A stretch of 64,000 nucleotides of DNA from Halomonas sp. I5-271120 (GCF_030553075.1 NZ_CP130701.1:248001-312000), one strand, 5' to 3'; positions 26,019-35,150 are shown, counted from the first letter of the stretch. Notes: a model not told the origin generated them from the letters alone. Made by a program: numbers and translations.

Positions 26019-26043
26019 AGACTGAGGTATTTGATCTCAGTCT
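26019..26043 (-). promoter_or_regulatory. Hairpin abutting the DUF6489-like start codon
   Basis: AGACTGAG (26019-26026) and CTCAGTCT (26036-26043) form a perfect eight-base stem around a nine-base loop, ending four bases before ATG 26014. It could be the end of the aroC transcript or a structure limiting initiation; no U tract is present. Confidence 0.45.
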
Positions 26044-26078
26044 AGCAGCCAGGGGGCCAACACGCGGCCCCCGTAAAC

Positions 26079-27164
26079 TCAACGCAGGTGCGGCGTGTCG
26101 ACACTGACGTCGAAGTTCTGCGCTCGGTGACGCAGCAGGTGATCAATCAGCGTCAGCGCCATCATGGCCTCGGCGATCGGGGTGGCGCGAATGCCCACAC
26201 AGGGATCATGGCGACCCTTGGTGACCACTTCCACCGGATTGCCATGCACATCGATGGAGCGTCCCGGCAGAGTGATGCTGGAGGTCGGCTTGAGAGCCAG
26301 ATGGGCGATCACCGTCTGGCCCGAGGAAATGCCGCCCAGCACGCCACCGGCGTGGTTGGACAGAAAGCCGTCCGGCGTCATCTCGTCACGGTGCTCGCTG
26401 CCCCGCTGCGCAACCGCCGCGAAGCCATCGCCGATCTCCACGCCCTTGACCGCATTGATGCTCATCAGGCCATGGGCGAGTTCAGCATCCAGACGATCGA
26501 AGACCGGCTCGCCGAGCCCGGCCGGCACGCCCTCGGCCACCACGGTGATCTTGGCGCCCACCGAGTCCTGATCGCGGCGCAACTGATCCATGTAGGCCTC
26601 GAGCTCCGGCACCCGATCAGGATCGGGGCAGAAGAAGGCGTTGTCCTCGACCGCCGCCCAATCCTTGAACTCCATTGTCAGCGGACCGAGCTGGCTCATG
26701 TAGCCGCGCACGCTGATGCCCTGAGCCGACAGATAGGCCTTGGCGATGGCGCCGGCCGCCACGCGCATCGCGGTTTCCCGGGCGCTGGAGCGTCCGCCGC
26801 CCCGATAGTCCCGCCGGCCATACTTGTGATGGTAGGTGTAGTCGGCATGGGCCGGACGAAACTGGTCCTTGATCTTCGAGTAGTCCTTGGAGCGCTGATC
26901 GGTGTTCTCGATCATCAGGCCGATGGCGGTACCGGTGGTGACGCCCTCGAAGACGCCTGACAGGATCCGCACCTGGTCCGGCTCGCGACGCTGCGTGGTG
27001 TGCCGCGAGGTGCCGGGGCGGCGGCGATCGAGATCGCGCTGCAGATCAGCCTCACTGAGGGGGATACCCGGCGGGCAGCCGTCGACGATGGCGCCCAGCG
27101 CCGGGCCGTGGCTCTCGCCGAAAGTGGTGACAGTAAACAGCTTGCCGAAGGTATTACCGGACAT
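26079..27164 (-). CDS. aroC: Chorismate synthase
   Basis: Last shikimate-pathway enzyme: converts 5-enolpyruvylshikimate 3-phosphate to chorismate using reduced FMN. The 361 residues carry all three family signatures: [37 protein letters not shown] and [17 protein letters not shown]. It is preceded by prmB with a 31-base gap on the same strand, an order common in gammaproteobacteria. The reading from ATG 27164 matches the family start MSGNTFG. Confidence 0.97.
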   Translation of the reverse strand: MSGNTFGKLFTVTTFGESHGPALGAIVDGCPPGIPLSEADLQRDLDRRRPGTSRHTTQRREPDQVRILSGVFEGVTTGTAIGLMIENTDQRSKDYSKIKDQFRPAHADYTYHHKYGRRDYRGGGRSSARETAMRVAAGAIAKAYLSAQGISVRGYMSQLGPLTMEFKDWAAVEDNAFFCPDPDRVPELEAYMDQLRRDQDSVGAKITVVAEGVPAGLGEPVFDRLDAELAHGLMSINAVKGVEIGDGFAAVAQRGSEHRDEMTPDGFLSNHAGGVLGGISSGQTVIAHLALKPTSSITLPGRSIDVHGNPVEVVTKGRHDPCVGIRATPIAEAMMALTLIDHLLRHRAQNFDVSVDTPHLR

Positions 27165-27195
27165 TGACGTTCCTCAGAGCTCTGGTATCAGCAGT

Positions 27196-28149
27196 TCAGG
27201 CGAAAGATGCCGCGTAGGCGTCGAGTTCCTGGGCGGTCAGCACGAAGACGCCCTGCCCTCCGCGTTCGAACTCCAGCCACAGGAAGGGCACCTCTGGGAA
27301 AGCCGCCTCCAGATGATGGTCGGAGTTACCGACCTCGACGATCAGCACGCCATCATCGCTGAGCAGGCTTCTCGCCTCGCGCAGGATGCGGCGCACGATG
27401 TTCAGGCCATCGTCCCCGGCGCCCAGGGCCAGGGTCGGCTCGTGGCCGAATTCGGCCGGCATGGTGGCCAGGTCACGTGCATCCACATAAGGGGGATTGG
27501 AGACGATCAAGTCATAGCGCTGACCACCCAGACTATCGAACACATCGGACGCCACGGCCCTCACCCGTGCACCGACGTCGTGGCGCGTGATATTGGCCTT
27601 GGCCACCTCGAGCGCATCGGCACTGATGTCGGCCAGATCGACCTCGGCGGTAGGCAGGTGCAGAGCGGTGGCGATACCGATGCAGCCCGAGCCGCAGCAA
27701 AGGTCCAGCACCCGCGCCGGCGGCTCCTCGGGGAACCAGGCGGAGAAACCGTCCTCAATCAGCTCGGCGATAGGCGAGCGAGGAATCAGCACCCGCTCGT
27801 CGACGTTGAACGCCACGCCCGCAAAGAAGGCCTCTCCAAGTAGATAGGGCAACGGCCGGCGCGTCTCGATACGTGAGCGGACCAGCCCAACGATGCGGCG
27901 CCGCTCCATGGGTAGCAGTCGTGCCTCTAGCACGGAGGGGTCCACGTCCCAGGGCAAGTGCAGGGCACCCAGCGTCAACGCCACCGCCTCGTCCCAGGGA
28001 GAGGCAGTGCCATGTCCGAAATGAAGGCCATGGGTGTAAAATTCACTGGTCGCCCAGCGCAGGCAGTCACGCAGGGTGAGTAGATCCTCGGCGATCATTC
28101 TATCATCGAGAATCAGAGTCGAATCGGCATCGGGTCGGGAAGCGGCCAC
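27196..28149 (-). CDS. prmB: 50S ribosomal protein L3 glutamine methyltransferase
   Basis: SAM-dependent N5-glutamine methyltransferase acting on ribosomal protein L3. The 317-residue protein has an N-terminal helical domain ([19 protein letters not shown] is typical of PrmB), SAM motif [17 protein letters not shown] and the catalytic NPPY in [13 protein letters not shown]. PrmB rather than PrmC is indicated by the N-terminal match and by the position next to smrB and aroC. The long reading starts at GTG 28149; ATG 28098 is a shorter alternative that keeps the conserved region. Confidence 0.93.
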   Translation of the reverse strand: MAASRPDADSTLILDDRMIAEDLLTLRDCLRWATSEFYTHGLHFGHGTASPWDEAVALTLGALHLPWDVDPSVLEARLLPMERRRIVGLVRSRIETRRPLPYLLGEAFFAGVAFNVDERVLIPRSPIAELIEDGFSAWFPEEPPARVLDLCCGSGCIGIATALHLPTAEVDLADISADALEVAKANITRHDVGARVRAVASDVFDSLGGQRYDLIVSNPPYVDARDLATMPAEFGHEPTLALGAGDDGLNIVRRILREARSLLSDDGVLIVEVGNSDHHLEAAFPEVPFLWLEFERGGQGVFVLTAQELDAYAASFA

Positions 28150-28213
28150 GCGTCGTCCTGTGGTTTATCGGATTGAGATTCAAATCCTTGATTGTACCCG
28201 GCCCGACGCCCGC

Positions 28214-28241
28214 TTCACAGCCGCCGCCAAGCCGCTATACT
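28214..28241 (+). promoter_or_regulatory. Probable sigma-70 promoter of smrB
   Basis: TTCACA (28214-28219), a 16-base spacer and TATACT (28236-28241) lie about 43 bases before the smrB start in the divergent prmB-smrB gap. Confidence 0.6.
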
Positions 28242-28283
28242 AGCGCGTCATTTACCCATTCAATGTAATCCACGGGGAGCAAC

Positions 28284-28868
28284 ATGAGCCAGCGCCGCGG
28301 ACACCCGGATGATGACGAGGTTTCGCTGTTTCGCCAGGCCCTGGCCGACGCAGGCGTCAAGCCGATGAGCTCGAATCGGGCCGACCCGGGCAAGCCGAAA
28401 CAGCGGCGCCGAGAGGCCCTGGCCGAACGTCGTGCCGCTGCCCTCGAAGCCGACAGCTATCAGTTGAGCAGTCGCACCAGCGATGGTCGGGTCGAGCCGG
28501 TAAGGCCCTCCGAGTGGCTCGACTTCACCGTCCCCGACCTGCCCCAGCGAACCCGCAGCCAATTGAAGCGCGGCAGCATCGCCTGGGAGGCAGGGCTCGA
28601 CCTGCACGGCTACACCGTCGACGAAGCGCGCGCAGAACTCGAAAGCTTCATTGCCGAGGCCCGCGCCCAACGCGCCCGCTGCGTGCTGGTGGTCCACGGC
28701 AAGGCGCGCAGCACCAGCGGACCCGACGCCTACCCGGTGATCAAGAGCCATGTGAACGCCTGGCTTCGGGAATGGCCAAGCGTGCTGGCCTTCTGCTCGG
28801 CGCGGGAACTGGATGGAGGCAGCGGCGCTGTTTATGTGCTGCTGCGCCGTCGCGGCGAGAGCCTCTAG
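28284..28868 (+). CDS. smrB: Smr-domain endonuclease SmrB
   Basis: A 194-residue protein with a basic, disordered N-terminal region and a C-terminal Smr domain: DLHGYTVDEARAEL, VLVVHGKAR and GGSGAVYVLLRR. E. coli SmrB cleaves mRNA between collided ribosomes to start rescue; the DLHG and HGK-type motifs needed for that are present. Divergence from prmB repeats the E. coli yfcN/prmB arrangement. GGGGAG precedes the ATG. Confidence 0.9.
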   Translation: MSQRRGHPDDDEVSLFRQALADAGVKPMSSNRADPGKPKQRRREALAERRAAALEADSYQLSSRTSDGRVEPVRPSEWLDFTVPDLPQRTRSQLKRGSIAWEAGLDLHGYTVDEARAELESFIAEARAQRARCVLVVHGKARSTSGPDAYPVIKSHVNAWLREWPSVLAFCSARELDGGSGAVYVLLRRRGESL

Positions 28869-28920
28869 TCGGACGCGCCTCTCTGTTTTCACAAATAGAG
28901 AGCCAGGCGATATCCGAGCC

Positions 28921-30048
28921 CTAGGGCGCGGCAGGCTCACTGGTCTCGGGTGTCGTTTGATCCGGCGAGGCAGCCGGCGCGGGCACGGTCATCGGCGAGA
29001 CCACGGGGGTCTCGATTAGCGGTGCGCGGCGGGCCCCGGCTCGGCAGGCCGCGGGTCCCTCGAGCCGATCGATTGCCTGAGACGCCAGATGCTGGCCCAG
29101 CTTGATCAGGACCTCGGCTCGATGAAACTCATAAGCTCCGCAAACCGTCTTGGGTATCTCGATCAGCACATCCGGCGGATAGCCCGCCACCTTGTACTTG
29201 GCCAATGCCGCCTGGGTGATATCGAAGGAGGCCAGCATCATGTCGAGCTTGCCCCAGGCCCGCTGGCTGGCGGCCTGCGCGCTCTGTGTCTCTTCGCCCT
29301 CGTCGACGCCATTACCGTTGTCGTTTCCGCTACCTGAATTGAACAGCCGCTGGGCACGTCCGCGCACCCCGGCCACCCAGCCCGAAAAACCACGCCCCGC
29401 AGCCTCCAGGGCCTCTTCACGGGCCAGTTCTTCAGCCACTTCCTCAGCCGGCAATAGCTCTTCAAGCGTTACCGGCCGCGGGCTGTGCGCGGTGGCATTG
29501 ACCGCTACCACCAGGTCGGCCTGGGCAGAGACGGTGGGAATGATCGGCAAGGGGTTCATCAGACCGCCATCGACCAGCACCTGATCACCGACATGAACCG
29601 GAGTAATGATGCCGGGCACGGCAATGGAGGCGCGGATGGCCTGCAACAATGAGCCGCTCTGGAACCACACCTCGCGCTGGCGAACAAGGTCGGTGGCCAC
29701 GGTGGTCACCGGCAGCGGCAGGTCCTCGATGAGGGTATCGCCGATCAGGCTGGCCAGCTTGCTCATCACCTTGTTAGCGCGCATGGCGCCCATCGGACTC
29801 CAGGTGACGTCAACCAGCTTGAGCACATCGAAATAATCCAGCTGGCACACCCAGTCGCGATAGGCCGGTAGCTGACCAGCGGCATAGATACCGCCTACCA
29901 ACGCGCCCATAGAGCAGCCCGAGATGGCGACAATCTCGTAGCCTCGCGCCTCGAGCTCCTCGATCACGCCAATATGCGCATAGCCCCTCGCACCGCCGCT
30001 GCCAAGCACCAGGGCGACACGTTTACCTTCTTTCGTCTTGCCGCTCAT
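28921..30048 (-). CDS. Patatin-like phospholipase / esterase (RssA-like)
   Basis: A 375-residue Ser-Asp dyad hydrolase. LVLGSGGARGYAHIGVIEEL is the oxyanion segment, SGCSMGALVGG holds the nucleophile and VDGGLMNPLP the Asp. The core to about residue 265 matches RssA-type proteins; after it come an Asn/Gly-rich linker (NSGSGNDNGNGVDEGEE) and a Pro/Thr/Glu-rich tail from about 335, which are unusual. ATG 30048 follows GGAGGGGG; the longer upstream reading has no such site. Substrate unknown. Two hydrolase genes lie just upstream on the same strand. Confidence 0.88.
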   Translation of the reverse strand: MSGKTKEGKRVALVLGSGGARGYAHIGVIEELEARGYEIVAISGCSMGALVGGIYAAGQLPAYRDWVCQLDYFDVLKLVDVTWSPMGAMRANKVMSKLASLIGDTLIEDLPLPVTTVATDLVRQREVWFQSGSLLQAIRASIAVPGIITPVHVGDQVLVDGGLMNPLPIIPTVSAQADLVVAVNATAHSPRPVTLEELLPAEEVAEELAREEALEAAGRGFSGWVAGVRGRAQRLFNSGSGNDNGNGVDEGEETQSAQAASQRAWGKLDMMLASFDITQAALAKYKVAGYPPDVLIEIPKTVCGAYEFHRAEVLIKLGQHLASQAIDRLEGPAACRAGARRAPLIETPVVSPMTVPAPAASPDQTTPETSEPAAP

Positions 30049-30085
30049 CGCTCCCCCTCCGCACCAGCCGTTCGCTTGGCACGTC

Positions 30086-30970
30086 TCACTTCTCGACCAC
30101 ACTGGAAGCGGCCATCTGCCACCATTGTGCGATGCTGCCGGCCACATCGGCCAGCGCTTCGCGTTCAAGATGCAAATGATGCCCCCCTTGCAACACCCGG
30201 CGCTCGAGCCCCTTCAGCGCCGCCCGATTCTGTATGGCTCCCTCCCGCTCACCCAGGATGCCCCGCTCACCTTCGATCAGCAGCGTGGGTGCCTCAATCG
30301 CAGCAAGCATTCCAACCACCTGTTCAGGGCAAAAGCGCACCAGCGAAGGGCGCAGCAGACGGCCATCGGTTCGCAGCCGGACATGGCCATCCTCCAACGG
30401 CTCCAGATTACGCTCGACCAGCGGCCAGGCCGAGTCGGCATCGATAAGCGTCACTCCGCCCGCGACCCGGGCCGCCACAGCACTCTCTACATCAGCATAG
30501 CGCGGTGACGGTGAGCTGCGCCGCCGATGCCCCAGCAGGCCACGCCGCAGCTGCTGTGCGGTGTCATCTCCCGGCGTGCTGAGCGTGCCCAAGCCGTCGA
30601 TCAGCATCAGTCGTTCGACCCGTTCAGGAAGCGCCGCTGCCAGCAGACAGGCCACCCCTGCGCCCATCGAGTGGGCCAGCAGCGGAGCTGACTCGAGCTC
30701 CAGACTCACCACCGCATCCAGCACGTCATGGCAGTAATCCCAGATCGCATAGTCGACGCCCGGCGGATGTCGCCGGGAGCGGCCATGGCCGGCGAAATCC
30801 AGCGCCACGATTCGAATCCCGAGTCGCTCGACCAGCAAGGGCGCCAGTCGTGAAAAGCTCGCCGCATTGTCGAGCCAGCCATGCAAGGCAAGCCAGGTCG
30901 GCGCATCGGGCTTTCCCCAGGCCAACGCCGCCAGACGGCCTTCAGCCAAGTGCAGTTCGGTCGGGGTCAT
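30086..30970 (-). CDS. Alpha/beta hydrolase
   Basis: A 294-residue cytoplasmic alpha/beta hydrolase. LALHGWLDNAASF gives the oxyanion region, DFAGHGRS the strand-4 element, AHSMGAG the nucleophile elbow and GGHHLHLE the catalytic His. It resembles MEST-like and other general esterases; the substrate is unknown. Its ATG shares one base with the stop codon of the preceding hydrolase gene (TGATG), so the two are translationally coupled. The patatin gene follows after 37 bases, making a three-gene hydrolase unit. Confidence 0.88.
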   Translation of the reverse strand: MTPTELHLAEGRLAALAWGKPDAPTWLALHGWLDNAASFSRLAPLLVERLGIRIVALDFAGHGRSRRHPPGVDYAIWDYCHDVLDAVVSLELESAPLLAHSMGAGVACLLAAALPERVERLMLIDGLGTLSTPGDDTAQQLRRGLLGHRRRSSPSPRYADVESAVAARVAGGVTLIDADSAWPLVERNLEPLEDGHVRLRTDGRLLRPSLVRFCPEQVVGMLAAIEAPTLLIEGERGILGEREGAIQNRAALKGLERRVLQGGHHLHLEREALADVAGSIAQWWQMAASSVVEK

Positions 30971-31827
30971 CAGGAAGACTCCAGCAGACGATCAAGAGTG
31001 GCACACAGGACCCGTCGACAGGCCTCGGGGTGCTCCATGGGAAACATGTGGCCTCCAGGCACCAACTCCACTGCCACCCCACGGCGAGCAAACCGCCGTC
31101 GGCGGCGTGCCGTGAGCAAGTCCGACTCTCGGCCCGCCAACAGTGCCAGCGGCACCTTTAACCGCTTGGGTAGCCCCCGCAGGTGATCGGGCAGATGGCG
31201 AAAGATCGCCACCTCGGTATCGGGGGAAAAGGCCAAGCCGACGCCGCCACCGTCATAATGGCGCGCAGCACCGGCCAGGTAGTCGCTAAAGGCCTCCGGA
31301 GTAAAGCCCTTGAAAAGACCTTTACGCCGGAGGTCGTCGCTCATCGTCTGGTGATCCGGCCAGTGCGCTCGGCGCCCCAAGCTGCGACCCGCCGGCGTGA
31401 TGCGATCGACAAAGCCAGTGCGCTTGGCAAGCTTGATGGCCAGCGCATCGAGGCCCAGCATCAATGGCGGATCCATGGCGACCACGCAGCGAAAACGCTC
31501 CGGCGCCTTCTCCGCCGCCATCGCCATCAGCACGCCACCCAGCGAGTGCCCGACGCCGATCACCTGGGTGTCCCCCTCAGGCAGACGTGACAGCAGCTCA
31601 TCACGGAGCGCCAACCAGTTATGCCCTACCGGAAAGTGTGGGTGATGGCCAAGCTGGTCTAGAGGATGCAGGGCGAACCGCTCGCCCAGCGGTGCCAAGA
31701 GACTCTGGTAGCTGCGCCCGGTGAAGCCGTTGGCGTGGGCGAAGACCAGCGGGAGCTTGGGGGCGTGCTCACTGGAGGCGACGGGAGAGGCAGTGCCAGC
31801 CCAGTCGGAAGCATGACGCTGGGGCAT
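30970..31827 (-). CDS. Alpha/beta hydrolase
   Basis: A 285-residue alpha/beta hydrolase distinct from its neighbour: VFAHANGFTGRSYQSLL, VGHSLGGVLMAMAA with the nucleophile Ser, and VPGGHMFPMEHPEA with the catalytic His. The region after the elbow (about 140-215) forms a cap. Substrate unknown. It is first in the coupled hydrolase pair and diverges from the microprotein/AEC unit. The N-terminal 25 residues are poorly ordered in composition, so an internal start cannot be excluded. Confidence 0.86.
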   Translation of the reverse strand: MPQRHASDWAGTASPVASSEHAPKLPLVFAHANGFTGRSYQSLLAPLGERFALHPLDQLGHHPHFPVGHNWLALRDELLSRLPEGDTQVIGVGHSLGGVLMAMAAEKAPERFRCVVAMDPPLMLGLDALAIKLAKRTGFVDRITPAGRSLGRRAHWPDHQTMSDDLRRKGLFKGFTPEAFSDYLAGAARHYDGGGVGLAFSPDTEVAIFRHLPDHLRGLPKRLKVPLALLAGRESDLLTARRRRRFARRGVAVELVPGGHMFPMEHPEACRRVLCATLDRLLESS

Positions 31828-31994
31828 GAAATCATCCTGGTCAGTGGAAACTAGCAGGCTAACGGGATTACCATACCCCGCCTAGCCGCTACTGAGCCAG
31901 TATAAAACGACTGTTTGACTTTCAAGCCGTCCATTAGTCATGACTGGACAGCCAAGCGCGCTCGCCGCTCACTTCCCTCATTTTGGAGACCGCC

Positions 31995-32096
31995 GTGTCA
32001 AAGCCGCGTCCCCCTCGCGACACCCGCCTACGCAATGCCCTCTTCTTTACCGCCGTGGTCGCGGCGATCATCGTCGGCCGCTGGCTGGCGATCTAG
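31995..32096 (+). CDS. Putative 33-residue single-span membrane microprotein
   Basis: GTG 31995 opens a 33-codon frame with a TGGAGA ribosome site six bases upstream. The product begins with SKPRPPRDTRLRN, five Arg and one Lys, and continues as ALFFTAVVAAIIVGRWLAI, one hydrophobic helix with a basic inner side. This is the classic layout of small N-in membrane proteins. The stop is 15 bases before the AEC transporter start, so they likely share a transcript and could interact. I know no named family. Evidence is the ribosome site, composition and fit in the gap; expression is unproven. Confidence 0.6.
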   Translation: MSKPRPPRDTRLRNALFFTAVVAAIIVGRWLAI

Positions 32097-32111
32097 GGAG
32101 CACTTACAGGT

Positions 32112-33059
32112 ATGAACCTTCTAGCGGTCTTCCAGCACACCCTCAACGTCACCCTGCCGGTCTTTGCCATGGTATTCATCGGCATTGGCCTGAAACGCTG
32201 GGGCTGGATCGACCCGGCCTTCGTTTCCACCGCATCAAAGCTGGTGTTCAAGGCCACATTACCGACTCTGGTCTTCATGAGCATCGTCCAGGCCGATCTC
32301 GAGGCGAGCCTGAATCCAGGCATGCTGGTTTTTTTCGCTCTCGCCACCCTGGCAAGCTTCGTACTTGCCTGGGGCTGGGCCAACTGGCGCGTGGCGCGAG
32401 CGGATCGCGGGGTCTATATCCAGGGCGCCTTTCGCGGCAATTGCGGCATTGTCGGCCTGGCACTGGCGGCCAGCATGTACGGCGACTACGGCCTCTCGGC
32501 GGGCGGGTTGCTGCTGGGGGTGGTGATTATCAGCTATAACGCCCTGTCAGTGGTGGCGCTGAGCACTTTTCAGGACGGTCAAGCGGCGGACTGGCGCAGC
32601 ATCCTTGGGCATATCGCCAAGAATCCACTGATTCTTGCCGTGGTGGCCGCCCTGCCGGTCGCGCTCTCGGGACTGACGCTGCCGGGCTGGCTGCTGACGA
32701 CCGGCGACTACTTCGCTTCCCTGACCCTGCCACTGGCCCTTATCTGCGTGGGGGCGACGCTATCGGTCAGCGCCCTACGCAACGACAGCACCACCGCCGT
32801 CAGCGCCAGCCTGATGAAGATGGCCATCCTGCCGGCGCTCGCCACATCTGGGGCCTGGCTGGTGGGCTTCACGGGCCGCGAACTGGGAGTGCTATTCCTG
32901 TTCTTCGCAAGCCCTACAGCGGCCGCCAGCTTCGTGATGGTCAAAGCGATGAACGGTAATGCAAAGCTCGCCGCCAACATCATCGCTATCAGCACCCTGC
33001 TGGCCAGCCTGACCATCACCGGTGGCGTATTCGGCCTGCGCGTCGCCGGACTGATCTAG
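32112..33059 (+). CDS. AEC-family (auxin efflux carrier type) transporter
   Basis: A 315-residue permease with about ten membrane segments in two repeats. Features of the AEC/BART family include IGIGLKRWGWIDPAFVSTASKLVFKATLPTLVF at the start, GAFRGNCGIVGLALAASMYGD mid-way, and the C-terminal SPTAAASFVMVKAMNGNAKLAANIIAISTL, where polar residues interrupt a helix. Bacterial members export organic or amino acids; the substrate here is unknown. It follows the microprotein frame closely. Confidence 0.9.
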   Translation: MNLLAVFQHTLNVTLPVFAMVFIGIGLKRWGWIDPAFVSTASKLVFKATLPTLVFMSIVQADLEASLNPGMLVFFALATLASFVLAWGWANWRVARADRGVYIQGAFRGNCGIVGLALAASMYGDYGLSAGGLLLGVVIISYNALSVVALSTFQDGQAADWRSILGHIAKNPLILAVVAALPVALSGLTLPGWLLTTGDYFASLTLPLALICVGATLSVSALRNDSTTAVSASLMKMAILPALATSGAWLVGFTGRELGVLFLFFASPTAAASFVMVKAMNGNAKLAANIIAISTLLASLTITGGVFGLRVAGLI

Positions 33060-33096
33060 CCAAACTTATCCTGCCCCCACCTCTAGCCGGGTACTG

Positions 33097-33129
33097 CTAG
33101 TTCGCGGCTAGTTCGCGGCTAGTTAGCGT
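33097..33129. repeat. Three 11-bp tandem repeats at the monooxygenase-fold gene stop
   Basis: CTAGTTCGCGG occurs at 33097-33107 and 33108-33118, and a third, diverged unit (CTAGTTAGCGT) at 33119-33129 includes the stop codon of the minus-strand gene. Each unit carries a TAG on that strand. Confidence 0.9.
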
Positions 33130-33430
33130 CCGCGCGAATCACCACCTCAAATTGCTCGATGCCACCGCCTTCGCCGAAGGCTTCCTTCGGCATGGGGTTG
33201 GCGTGGGCGCGTTTGAAGTCGTCGCTGCCAACCCAGGCACGAAAGGCATCCTGGCTCTCCCATTCGGTTTCCACCACGTAGGGCGCCTGATTGCCCTGAG
33301 GGCGCAGCACCCGCATGGCGATGAACCCTGGCTGCTTGTCGATCTCGCCGGCACGCGCACGAAAGCGCGCCTCGAACTCCTCTTCATAACCCGGCGTCAC
33401 GTGGATGCGATTGTTGACCATGTACGTCAT
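33119..33430 (-). CDS. ABM-domain (heme-degrading monooxygenase-like) protein
   Basis: A 103-residue alpha+beta barrel protein. VNNRIHVTPGYEEEFEARFRAR, GFIAMRVLRP and YVVETEWESQDAFRAWVGSDDFKRAHAN are the antibiotic-biosynthesis-monooxygenase (ABM) pattern, close to IsdG/HmoB-like proteins with the conserved W-E-S and F-x-W-x-x-S-x-x-F elements. Whether it degrades heme is not shown. ATG 33430 follows CAGGAG. Its stop is embedded in a short tandem repeat. Confidence 0.82.
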   Translation of the reverse strand: MTYMVNNRIHVTPGYEEEFEARFRARAGEIDKQPGFIAMRVLRPQGNQAPYVVETEWESQDAFRAWVGSDDFKRAHANPMPKEAFGEGGGIEQFEVVIRADAN

Positions 33431-33524
33431 GGGGCGCTCCTGAGAAAAAGTGGGCAAATATGTACGCAGTGATAGAGGCGCCGCGGTAGGCGGCGCGCGA
33501 GATCGGCCACCTTGGGGAGGCAGC

Positions 33525-33566
33525 GCTATGGATAGTTCGCTATGGATAGTTCTCTATGGATAGCTC
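33525..33566. repeat. Three 14-bp tandem repeats at the sixA stop
   Basis: GCTATGGATAGTTC at 33525-33538 and again at 33539-33552, then TCTATGGATAGCTC at 33553-33566, which overlaps the sixA stop codon (33565-33567). Confidence 0.9.
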
Positions 33567-34053
33567 AGCGATGCCCGGGCGCTTCCAGGCCGATCAGGCG
33601 TGCGCAGCCAGCAGCGAAGACATCACTCTCCAGTCGAGCGATGGCGGCAGTAGGAAATCCCAGCCCCAGCGCCCGCGGCCCGTCGGTAAGCTGTGCTGTC
33701 AGCACGCCGACCAGCGGCATGTGGCTAACCAGCAGCAGCGGCCCCGGCGACTGTTCCTGAGTGTCGATCAGCCAGTCGAGGATCGGGCCAACCGGATCGT
33801 CCGGGGTGATGATCGGCAGCGTCTCGACCTCCACGCCCAGGCGCTCGGCCATCAGCGTCGCCGTCTGCTGAGCACGGCGATAAGGACTCGCCAGCACCCG
33901 GGGGGTGGCGAGCCCTTCATCGGCGATGCGCTGCGCCAGCCATTCGGCCATGAAATTGCCTTCACGGTGGCCTTCGTCGGTGAGCGAGCGCTCGGCATCC
34001 GGGCGCCCGGGGGCGGCTTGGCCGTGACGCATGATCCATAGGGTCTCGTGCAT
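33565..34053 (-). CDS. sixA: Phosphohistidine phosphatase SixA
   Basis: Histidine-phosphatase-superfamily enzyme of 162 residues that removes phosphate from phosphohistidine, in E. coli on the nitrogen-PTS protein NPr. The catalytic RHG is in LWIMRHGQAAPG (His10) and the second His in LLLVSHMPLVGVL; ASPYRRAQQTA supplies the Arg. ATG 34053 follows GGAGG by nine bases; a TTG at 34062 overlaps the gpsA stop but lies too close to that site. It is the second gene after gpsA, a frequent pairing. Confidence 0.92.
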   Translation of the reverse strand: MHETLWIMRHGQAAPGRPDAERSLTDEGHREGNFMAEWLAQRIADEGLATPRVLASPYRRAQQTATLMAERLGVEVETLPIITPDDPVGPILDWLIDTQEQSPGPLLLVSHMPLVGVLTAQLTDGPRALGLGFPTAAIARLESDVFAAGCARLIGLEAPGHR

Positions 34054-34058
34054 CTTGT

Positions 34059-35114
34059 TCAATCCTCCAGGCGCCGGGCTGCCTTGACGTCCTCACGGGA
34101 CAGGGTGAATTCCACGTCGCTACTCTGTTCGCCCTGCATGAGCAGCTTGGCCATGTCGCGGGCCGGCACCTGATTGAAGAGGACCTGATAGAGGCCCTCA
34201 GCGAGGGGCATATAGACGCCCTCCTCTGAAGACTTGTCATGCACCAGGTGCACGGTATTGACGCCTTCGGCGACCTGCCCCAAGGCCTCGACGGCCTCTT
34301 CAAGGGTTCGCCCCTCGCCAAGGGCGTAGCCGACGCGGTAATTGCGGGAAAGCTTCGATGAGCAGGTGACGATCAAATCGCCGACGCCGGAAAGGCCGAG
34401 AAAGGTCATGGGGTTGGCGCCCAGATGCACGGCAAAACGGCTCATTTCCGCCAGCGCCCGGGTCATCAGCATACTGCGGGTGTTCTCCCCCATGCCGAGG
34501 GCCGCCGCCATGCCGGCGGCGATGGCATAGATGTTCTTCAGTGCACCGCCAAGCTCAACGCCGAAGCGATCGTTGCTGGCATAGACCCGGAAATAGTCGC
34601 AGCCCAGCACGCTCTGTACCCGGGTGCGGGTCAAGGGGTCATCGCTTGCGATCACGGTGGCCGTGAGTTGCTTGTCGGCGACCTCGGAGGCAAGGTTGGG
34701 GCCGGAGATCACACCGATGTGGGGAAAGCCCGTCTCCTCCTCGAGGATCTGGCTCATCAGCTTGAAACCTTCGGCCTGAATGCCCTTGGTGGTACTGACC
34801 AGTATCTGCTCGGAGGACAGCCAGGGCCTCGCCTGGCGCACTACGCTGCGGAAGGCCTGGGAGGGAATCGCCGCCAGCACCAGCTCCGCCCCGATGAGCA
34901 CCTCGCGCATGTCGGTTGCGGCCGTCACGGCCGGGTTGATGGCGTAATCCGGCAGATAATGGCTGTTGCGATGGTCCCGGTTGATCTCATTCGCCAGACT
35001 GGCATCACGCATCCACTGGTGTACCCGGGCCCCATTGTCGGCCGCAATGCTGGCAAGCGCAGTGCCGAAACTGCCGCCACCCAACACGGCGACCTTCAAG
35101 CGATCATCAGACAT
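34059..35114 (-). CDS. gpsA: Glycerol-3-phosphate dehydrogenase [NAD(P)+]
   Basis: Makes sn-glycerol 3-phosphate from dihydroxyacetone phosphate for phospholipid synthesis. In 351 residues: Rossmann motif [29 protein letters not shown], catalytic Lys in [15 protein letters not shown], and [22 protein letters not shown]. The family length is normal. It is followed by sixA after five bases. Dihydroxyacetone phosphate, its substrate, is also the product of the dihydroxyacetone kinase earlier in the window. Confidence 0.97.
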   Translation of the reverse strand: MSDDRLKVAVLGGGSFGTALASIAADNGARVHQWMRDASLANEINRDHRNSHYLPDYAINPAVTAATDMREVLIGAELVLAAIPSQAFRSVVRQARPWLSSEQILVSTTKGIQAEGFKLMSQILEEETGFPHIGVISGPNLASEVADKQLTATVIASDDPLTRTRVQSVLGCDYFRVYASNDRFGVELGGALKNIYAIAAGMAAALGMGENTRSMLMTRALAEMSRFAVHLGANPMTFLGLSGVGDLIVTCSSKLSRNYRVGYALGEGRTLEEAVEALGQVAEGVNTVHLVHDKSSEEGVYMPLAEGLYQVLFNQVPARDMAKLLMQGEQSSDVEFTLSREDVKAARRLED

Positions 35115-35150
35115 TCTCGATCCATTGATGAGTGATAGACCCCTTCATTG

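Noticed and set aside
31936..31945. AGTCATGACT palindrome in the microprotein leader as an operator
   Set aside because: Short, single, and not placed on a convincing promoter.
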